Source of the DNA: an uncultured Lachnospiraceae bacterium | GTDB taxonomy: Bacteria; Bacillota; Clostridia; Lachnospirales; Lachnospiraceae | Length of the DNA stretch: 12,662 bases | Reading direction: 5' to 3' | Assembly (NCBI GenBank): GCA_902797705.1 | Contig: CADBTX010000281.1 | Location: forward strand, 1-12,662 | Part shown: positions 7,738 through 12,662 of the stretch, piece by piece | How positions within the stretch are numbered: position 1 is the stretch's first letter | How the letters are laid out: each line of letters starts with the position of its first letter | Translations under genes and position numbers: made by a program | Notes under the pieces: generated by a model | Told to the model about the DNA's origin: nothing | The model's input: only the letters and a program-made list of their open reading frames with translations | Databases searched by the model: none

Positions 7738-8502
7738 ATGGATGATAGAAAATTCCGCGTTGTGATCGCTGAAGATGAAAAGCTTATCGCTAAGAACATC
7801 GCTAAACACATAGAATCGGAAAACCCCTGTTTTAAGGTATGCGGGATATATTCAAACGGGGAGGATGCTCTCAATGCCATAAAGGAGCAGCCCCCGGATG
7901 TTGTATTTACCGATATTTCCATGCCGGTGATGTCGGGGCTTAAACTGGCGTCCGAGATACATAACAGCATGGACAACGTAAAGTGCGTTATCATTACCGG
8001 CTACGCCGATTTTCAATACGCTAAGGAAGCACTCCATTACGGCGTTAAGGATTATCTGCTGAAGCCTGTGGATAAGGAGGAGCTGCACAAGGTATTGAAG
8101 GAGCTCGAGCTTTCTCTTACGGATATCTACGGATCCGTAAGAAACGGCAACGCTCCGGAACCCTCTCTTTCCCCGGAAGAGATAGTCATTCTTGTGAAAG
8201 AATATGTTAAGAATAATTATTCCGGAGATCTGGATCTGAACACAATGGCCCAGAGCCTGGGGTTTTCTTCTTCGTATCTCACAAAGGTCTTTAACAGGGT
8301 GGAAAAGACAACTCCTTCAAAATATATCCGGAGTTACAGAATGGGAATAGCTAAACAGCTTATGAACGACAAGGAGATGACTCTTCAGCAGGTGGCTGCC
8401 GCCGTAGGGTACAACGACCCCTTTCATTTCAGCAGATCCTTTAAGAAGGCAGTCGGCATGACGCCGACAGAATACAGGGAATCATTAAGCCTTCTCCCAT
8501 AG
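7738..8502 (+). CDS. Response regulator, REC plus AraC-type DNA-binding domain (YesN-like, short form)
   Basis: A 254-aa transcription activator. The receiver domain (about 5-120) has the acidic pair E12-D13, phosphorylated Asp59 in VVFTDISMP, Thr87 and Lys109 in LLKP. The AraC-type domain (about 148-250) has two helix-turn-helix units: LDLNTMAQSLGFSSSYLTKV near 166-184 and the second around LQQVAAAVGYNDPFHFSRSF near 216-235, which is the family signature. YesN proteins often carry a long middle region; here only about 25 residues link the domains. It starts 3 nt after the kinase stop, with AGGGG at 7726-7730, so both are one transcript. The natural target is the divergent transporter/hydrolase operon; direct proof is absent. 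Confidence 0.92.
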   Translation: MDDRKFRVVIAEDEKLIAKNIAKHIESENPCFKVCGIYSNGEDALNAIKEQPPDVVFTDISMPVMSGLKLASEIHNSMDNVKCVIITGYADFQYAKEALHYGVKDYLLKPVDKEELHKVLKELELSLTDIYGSVRNGNAPEPSLSPEEIVILVKEYVKNNYSGDLDLNTMAQSLGFSSSYLTKVFNRVEKTTPSKYIRSYRMGIAKQLMNDKEMTLQQVAAAVGYNDPFHFSRSFKKAVGMTPTEYRESLSLLP

Positions 8503-8520
8503 AGAGAAGGCCTGGCTTTC
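8487..8520 (+). terminator. Hairpin at the end of the response regulator gene
   Basis: GCCTTCTC (8489-8496) and GAGAAGGC (8504-8511) form a perfect 8-bp stem whose loop contains the stop codon TAG. An alternative outer pairing, AAGCC (8487-8491) with GGCTT (8514-8518), would add a bulged extension ending in TTTC. The U-run is weak on both strands, so this is a probable but not strong terminator for the plus-strand pair, facing the convergent gene ending at 8596. Confidence 0.45.
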
Positions 8521-8595
8521 ATACTTCACCTGCTCTTCCGCAAATGACTGATCCAAATAGTTACGAAGGCTTTACTATACGAACTGCCCCGGGAA

Positions 8596-9132
8596 TTACT
8601 GTTCCGCCGGGCCTCCCAGGAATTCCACGACGCCCTCTGCGCCGATCTTTCCGTTCAGCACATCCGAAAGGATCCCGATGTAGGAATCCGAAATAGCGAA
8701 GGCATTTCCCACCGCAATATCCATTTCCCTGAAGATATCGGCATTTTCCATATCTCCCCTTATGAGAGAGCTTAATACATAACAGAAGAATCCATGATCC
8801 TTGTCTATGGAAAAGCTTCCTGCGGGAAGATTGAAATTCACGTAACTCATGGCCTCGTAAAGGTCAGGAAGACGCTCCGGAGGCAGTTCATTGGATATGG
8901 TAAAAAGGGAAATAAAGACCCAGGCCGCATCATCTTCAGTCTGAAGTGGCCTGAAAAAGAAATCACCGGTAATATCCATATCAGCATCTCCAAGCTCATC
9001 AAGGATGGCGCTGACCATTTCCGGGGCTCCCTCTTCCTTTCTCACAACCGCCGCGATCTGTCCGTCGTTCAGTTCCCTGCACAGATCCTCCAAAAGCTCA
9101 TGTCTTCTGTTTTCAATTTCGGTCTTATCCAT
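8596..9132 (-). CDS. Small acidic protein, YbjN/CesT-chaperone-like (uncertain)
   Basis: A 178-aa acidic, cytoplasmic-looking protein with no signal or membrane segment. A helical N-terminus (DKTEIENRRHELLEDLCREL) is followed by a beta-rich core: DMDITGDFFFRPL near 51-63, WVFISLFTIS near 71-80, then the run YEAMSYVNFNLPAGSFSIDKD near 92-112 and GFFCYVLSSLI at 114-124. The last run recalls the YbjN / type III secretion chaperone-like fold, whose members bind partner proteins; I judge this by pattern only. A strong AGGAGGG lies 5 nt before ATG 9132. It is transcribed after the 944-aa gene across an 81-nt gap. If chaperone-like, the obvious client is that neighbour. It could also be an unrelated small regulator. 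Confidence 0.6.
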   Translation of the reverse strand: MDKTEIENRRHELLEDLCRELNDGQIAAVVRKEEGAPEMVSAILDELGDADMDITGDFFFRPLQTEDDAAWVFISLFTISNELPPERLPDLYEAMSYVNFNLPAGSFSIDKDHGFFCYVLSSLIRGDMENADIFREMDIAVGNAFAISDSYIGILSDVLNGKIGAEGVVEFLGGPAEQ

Positions 9133-9137
9133 ATATT

Positions 9138-9144
9138 CCCTCCT
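9138..9144 (-). promoter_or_regulatory. Strong ribosome site with a hairpin directly upstream (9145-9160)
   Basis: AGGAGGG lies 5 nt before ATG 9132. Immediately upstream, CCGGC/GCCGG (9145-9149 and 9156-9160) forms a 5-bp GC-rich stem around a 6-nt loop on the minus-strand RNA. It abuts the ribosome site without covering it. It could protect the message, mark a processing point, or do nothing. Confidence 0.45.
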
Positions 9145-9213
9145 CCGGCATGTAAGCCGGTCTGAATTTTGAATTAAAATGCTTATCCTCGTTTTCAGGA
9201 CTTACGAGCCCGG

Positions 9214-12048
9214 TCACTGGGCTGAAAGCTTACGCACCAAAGTGTTCTCGTCAGGGTATCCCTTCTTCTTGTTATACCGGAGATTTATGGCTTTAACAAA
9301 ATCGATATAACCGTTCCTCTCCTCCTCATTCTCCTTATCGTCACTGAAGATCTTGCTGCGTATCAGCCGGGCAAACTTGGTACAGATAAACTCAGATGCC
9401 GTTCTAAGGTCGGAGAAACCGGCATAGGCCGCAACCCTGAATCTCAGATCCTCCTTTACCCTTTCCTTCTCGAGATCACCCTGATTATGGAAACTGTTCT
9501 TCCTGCTGCCCTTAAGCCTCTGCTTCGCGATCTTTTCCGCCAGAGCGTCCATATTGAAGTAATTGTCAAAGAGCTTTGTCCTGAGCTTTGAGACCTCTAT
9601 GCCGTCATGGATACTTGCCACAATGGCTACGCCGATATTGACAAATCCAAGCATCGGGCAGGCAATACTTGCAACAGAGATCCCGGCAGTTGCCGTGCTG
9701 TATGCCGACTTGACCATTTGACGGTGCTCAAGATCCTCCTGGAGCTTCATCATATTCTTTTCATATTTCAGTTCACGCTGCTGTTCCTTTGTAAGCTTAT
9801 CCTTCCCCTCTTTCTCTAAGTTCTTTCTTTTCTTCTTAAAATATTCGCCGGCCTTCTCCCCGTGCTTCTGCATCTTGTCCAGGGCCGCAACATTACTGAT
9901 GGCGATGGCGGTATTTATCACCGCTCCGGCTGCGGTAAAGGCAGATCCCATGAGTTCCTTGACCGGAGCCTGGGTAGCAGTTCCTGCCATGGCGCCGCCT
10001 GTCTGAACCAGGTGATTGATGTTCAGCGCATTTTGGGTGGTGGATACCAGAGACTGGATCATCTGGAGAGATTTCTCCGCAGCCTCAGCCCCGGACATCT
10101 GACTTCCGGTCTTACAAAGGGTGACAAGGCTGGTGACAGCTCCGATAAGGCTGGCAACTCCTCCTGCTGCCTCTGTCACAGAGCCTGTCCATAGGTTGGC
10201 TCTTGCCCAGCCTGCATTTTCAAGATTCCAGGATTTGCCGAAGATCGGCCCTGCTTTTGTTACCGCGGTCAGGCCCGCCGCAGGCAGCTTTCCGGGCATC
10301 AGATACTTTGAAGCTCCTTCGCCAGCCACAACTTCCTTTTTTTCGCCCTCACGATGAAAGAGTTCCTCTTTTTCAACGGAATTATCCAGTTCCAGAACCT
10401 CCTGCATCAGTTTCTCGCAATATGATGCAGACTCACGGCAGATAGCCTCGGCTGCTGCCTTTTTCTTTTTATTCGCTGATGCGGCAGTGTTAAGATTCCT
10501 GCTGTATTCTTCCAAAGCCCCTTTTAACAGCAGCATTTTCTTAAAACGCTCTGTAGCGGCATCCACCGGAGCATCGTTTTCTTTTCCCTTTTCAATGGTC
10601 TGAAGCTCAGCTTTCTTGTCTTTCTCCACCTCCGCAACGGCTTTTATCTCTTTGCGGAACTGACTCGTGACCTGGAAAGCTTCGGACAGCTTATGGATAT
10701 AGGTATAGTCACCGTTCAGCCGCTTCCAGAATTTAAACCTTGTGGCCACCATCTGATCCTTAAAAGCCTTCAGATCCGGAACATAATTCTGGGACAGACC
10801 CACATCCAGGATGTTGGAATCCTTCCGTTTGTTCTTTTCAACGAGATAGTACATATGAAGCCTTTCCCGCTTTGACATGGAAAGGACTCTGTTTACAAAA
10901 TCCACGTTGGGGTTCTTTAAGAAGGGCAGCAAAGTTCCAATGATGCCGCCGTTCTGGAAGTTGCGCACAAGCCATTTATCGATCTCCTCGATACCCTTTA
11001 ACTGCTCCTTCTCAAGCTCCTCATCCTTACTTACCGGCTCGATCTTATCCTTTTCGAAGCTCTCGATCTCACCTTCCTCAACAAGGTGCTGATCGATGAT
11101 GTCATCATAGCTCACCGTTTTTGTTTCCTGGGTTTGGGTGGCATCCATCACCTTTTCCCAGGAAAGGCATTCCTCATAGTCATGGATCATGTCGTTGATA
11201 AGAGGATCTCTTTGATTTTCATCCGGGAACCTTTTACGGTACATCCTGATCTGATGGTCGCAGAGACGGAGGGCATTCAGTTTTCTTTTCAGCATATCCG
11301 CAGGGGCTTGTCCGTGACACTTCTTTGCCATCTGATATATATAGTTTTTGTAAGCCTTGGCAGAGCGCTTCAGTTCTTTTTCTATGCTCTTGTCGGATTC
11401 ACCCAGTTCATAGTCCGCATCACCGTTACCGTAGATCTCCTCTTTATCTTTATCAGACAGCATCTTTTTAAGGCAGGACTTGGCCATTTCCCGGGCCTTC
11501 TTTGCTACCATAGCCCGTCCCTTGCCTACCTTGCTGAAAAAGTACTTCTTATCGTGCATGATGCTGTAGTTCTGGGCTGAAAAAGACAGCTCAAGGAGCC
11601 TGTCCACACACTCGGCGGGCTCCGGCATGCCATCCTTCTTACTTGTGATCTCGTACCACTCGGAGAGACTGTCCATCAATACAACAGCGGTACCGCTCCG
11701 TTTTTCCTCGTCAGACTTTGAAGAGGTTTCCGTGCCGTAGGCAACACTGTTCAGGCTGAAATAGGCCTCATGCTCCTCGTTGTCCCTGTCCTTCGTAATG
11801 AAGTCCATTCCCTTTCCGAGGAAATTTCTGTCAACCTCTGTCTCTAAACCCCATTGCTTCTGGAAATCACCGGCGAAATCCCTGATACTGCCCTTGATGT
11901 TCTCCAACTTCTCTTTACGGGTAAATGCCTCCAGTTCCTCAGGCGGCAGATCGGGTATCTTAGAGGTTAAGGGAACCTGTTCCTGCTCAAACTTCTGCCT
12001 CTGTTCCTGAGCCTCTTTCTGCAGTTTTAACTGTAAATTATCCGCCAT
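9214..12048 (-). CDS. Unrecognised 944-aa protein: charged helical regions plus three Gly/Ala-rich hydrophobic segments
   Basis: I do not recognise this family. There is no signal peptide. Residues 1-45 are Gln/Glu-rich and probably coiled coil; 50-580 are mostly charged and helical, with repeated Lys/Glu runs (for example 320-355, 465-495, 520-560). Hydrophobic Gly/Ala-rich segments appear at about 623-645, 699-722 and 781-815, separated by a highly charged helix (723-780). The tail 816-944 is basic and helical. Such coil, hydrophobic hairpin and coil layout is known in pore-forming translocators and membrane-active effectors, but this is analogy, not homology. The start at 12048 has AGAGGAG 5 nt upstream, overlapping the region of the previous gene's stop, so the two are translationally coupled. 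A structural or secreted protein is also possible. Confidence 0.85.
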   Translation of the reverse strand: MADNLQLKLQKEAQEQRQKFEQEQVPLTSKIPDLPPEELEAFTRKEKLENIKGSIRDFAGDFQKQWGLETEVDRNFLGKGMDFITKDRDNEEHEAYFSLNSVAYGTETSSKSDEEKRSGTAVVLMDSLSEWYEITSKKDGMPEPAECVDRLLELSFSAQNYSIMHDKKYFFSKVGKGRAMVAKKAREMAKSCLKKMLSDKDKEEIYGNGDADYELGESDKSIEKELKRSAKAYKNYIYQMAKKCHGQAPADMLKRKLNALRLCDHQIRMYRKRFPDENQRDPLINDMIHDYEECLSWEKVMDATQTQETKTVSYDDIIDQHLVEEGEIESFEKDKIEPVSKDEELEKEQLKGIEEIDKWLVRNFQNGGIIGTLLPFLKNPNVDFVNRVLSMSKRERLHMYYLVEKNKRKDSNILDVGLSQNYVPDLKAFKDQMVATRFKFWKRLNGDYTYIHKLSEAFQVTSQFRKEIKAVAEVEKDKKAELQTIEKGKENDAPVDAATERFKKMLLLKGALEEYSRNLNTAASANKKKKAAAEAICRESASYCEKLMQEVLELDNSVEKEELFHREGEKKEVVAGEGASKYLMPGKLPAAGLTAVTKAGPIFGKSWNLENAGWARANLWTGSVTEAAGGVASLIGAVTSLVTLCKTGSQMSGAEAAEKSLQMIQSLVSTTQNALNINHLVQTGGAMAGTATQAPVKELMGSAFTAAGAVINTAIAISNVAALDKMQKHGEKAGEYFKKKRKNLEKEGKDKLTKEQQRELKYEKNMMKLQEDLEHRQMVKSAYSTATAGISVASIACPMLGFVNIGVAIVASIHDGIEVSKLRTKLFDNYFNMDALAEKIAKQRLKGSRKNSFHNQGDLEKERVKEDLRFRVAAYAGFSDLRTASEFICTKFARLIRSKIFSDDKENEEERNGYIDFVKAINLRYNKKKGYPDENTLVRKLSAQ

Positions 12049-12050
12049 TA

Positions 12051-12659
12051 CTACTCCTCTCTTGTCCCAAAGAAGATCTCGTCTCCTGTCACTCCGGGCA
12101 GAAGCTTATCCGTAAGAGCTCTCGTTGCGTCATCCTTCCTGGATATCCTTACAACCGTTTCAGGAGGATAGAGTTTTATTGCCTGCTGAAGGGAATAATT
12201 GATCATGTAGATCAGATTCTTCTTACATTCAGGTCCGTATGCAAAAAACAGTGTGGGGATCAAAACTCCCGACGGAGTCCTGCGTATGAGGAAAAGCCCT
12301 GGGATCTTTCCTCCGGAGCTTACACAGGCAGAAACCCTGTTGTCATACCAGTTCATGGGAAGATACGGTGCATCCTCCAAAAGGCCCCGGTGGCCCTTAA
12401 ACAGGATCTGCTTTACGGCATCCCTGAACTGCAGCACGGACAGGTTCTCGATACTTCCCACATAGTCCGGGATACCTTTCTTCTTTGCAAGCTCCGATCC
12501 CATTAATTCGCCGAGGGTTATATTGATGTCGTCAGACTGTTTTTTCCCAATGGAAAAGCCTTTTTCCGAAAGAGTCTCCGCCTCTGCCTCTTCCCTGGTC
12601 TCGTAAAAGCTCTCCGTTATCTCCTCATCACTGACTGACGTAGTGGTATAGTAGTCCAT
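12051..12659 (-). CDS. Unknown protein with faint GNAT-like pattern (start may lie beyond the window)
   Basis: At least 202 aa in this frame; ATG 12659 is only 3 nt from the right edge, so the true start may be further upstream and no ribosome site can be seen. Residues 1-60 are acidic and probably flexible. Residues about 100-190 alternate strand and helix: SACVSSGGKIPGLFLIRR, then VLIPTLFFAYGP, then a helix ECKKNLIYMINYSLQQAI, a strand TVVRISR and a helix ending KLLPG. That order resembles the second half of a GNAT acetyltransferase, but the usual R/QxxGxG/A coenzyme A loop is replaced by GPECKKN, so it may be a degenerate member or an unrelated fold. It is the gene before the 944-aa protein in a tight operon. 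Confidence 0.7.
   Translation of the reverse strand: MDYYTTTSVSDEEITESFYETREEAEAETLSEKGFSIGKKQSDDINITLGELMGSELAKKKGIPDYVGSIENLSVLQFRDAVKQILFKGHRGLLEDAPYLPMNWYDNRVSACVSSGGKIPGLFLIRRTPSGVLIPTLFFAYGPECKKNLIYMINYSLQQAIKLYPPETVVRISRKDDATRALTDKLLPGVTGDEIFFGTREE
12054..12060 (-). promoter_or_regulatory. Ribosome binding site for the 944-aa gene
   Basis: AGAGGAG lies 5 nt before ATG 12048 and inside the last codons of the upstream gene, which stops at 12051-12053. This fixes the start and implies coupled translation. Confidence 0.75.
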
Positions 12660-12662
12660 CAG

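Noticed and set aside
9211..9222. Possible terminator at the end of the 944-aa gene (AGCCC/GGGCT around the stop)
   Set aside because: The stem is only 5 bp and no U-run follows on the minus-strand RNA, so it does not qualify as an intrinsic terminator.
11086..11580. 164-codon plus-strand open frame with hydrophobic content
   Set aside because: It is antisense to the charged helical part of the 944-aa gene; the Lys/Glu codons of that gene read as Phe/Leu-rich on the other strand, which explains the apparent membrane character.

Overview
The window looks like a chromosomal piece of a low-to-mid GC anaerobic Bacillota, most like a Lachnospiraceae (gut or rumen Clostridia). This rests on protein style: a CUT1 sugar ABC transporter without its own ATPase, a lipobox sugar-binding protein, a YesM/YesN-type two-component pair, and purine-rich AGGAGG-like ribosome sites. 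Base composition looks balanced by eye. No rRNA, tRNA, CRISPR array or complete mobile element was seen.

Region 1 (about 1-303) is sequence I cannot assign. One minus-strand frame stays open for about 72 codons and runs off the left edge; it may be the start of a gene, a decayed element or spurious.

Region 2 (334-5724, minus strand) is a carbohydrate uptake and breakdown operon. In transcription order it holds a solute-binding lipoprotein, two CUT1 permeases and a cytoplasmic family 31 glycoside hydrolase. The last three genes are joined by 1-3 nt overlaps, or by RBS-in-stop coupling. A strong hairpin separates the binding-protein gene from the permeases and probably lowers downstream expression. 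The 3' end of the hydrolase gene carries a 28-bp tandem duplication that includes the stop codon.

Region 3 (5725-5880) is the divergent control region, with several small palindromes. Region 4 (5881-8502, plus strand) encodes a membrane histidine kinase of the YesM/LytS type and a short REC-AraC response regulator. The likely logic is that the kinase senses an extracellular sugar or the loaded binding protein, the regulator is phosphorylated, and the divergent transport/hydrolase operon is switched on. The substrate is not proven; the hydrolase sequence suggests alpha-xylosides (xyloglucan fragments) or alpha-glucosides.

Region 5 (8596 to beyond the right edge, minus strand) is a separate gene set facing the regulator: a roughly 202-aa protein with a faint GNAT-like pattern, an unrecognised 944-aa protein, and a small acidic protein resembling YbjN/CesT-type chaperones. 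The 944-aa protein has long charged helical stretches and three Gly/Ala-rich hydrophobic segments near its C-terminal third. Such an architecture next to a chaperone-like protein could be an effector or pore-forming protein with its chaperone, possibly cargo of a contractile injection system encoded outside the window. This is inference, and it is the most promising lead here.
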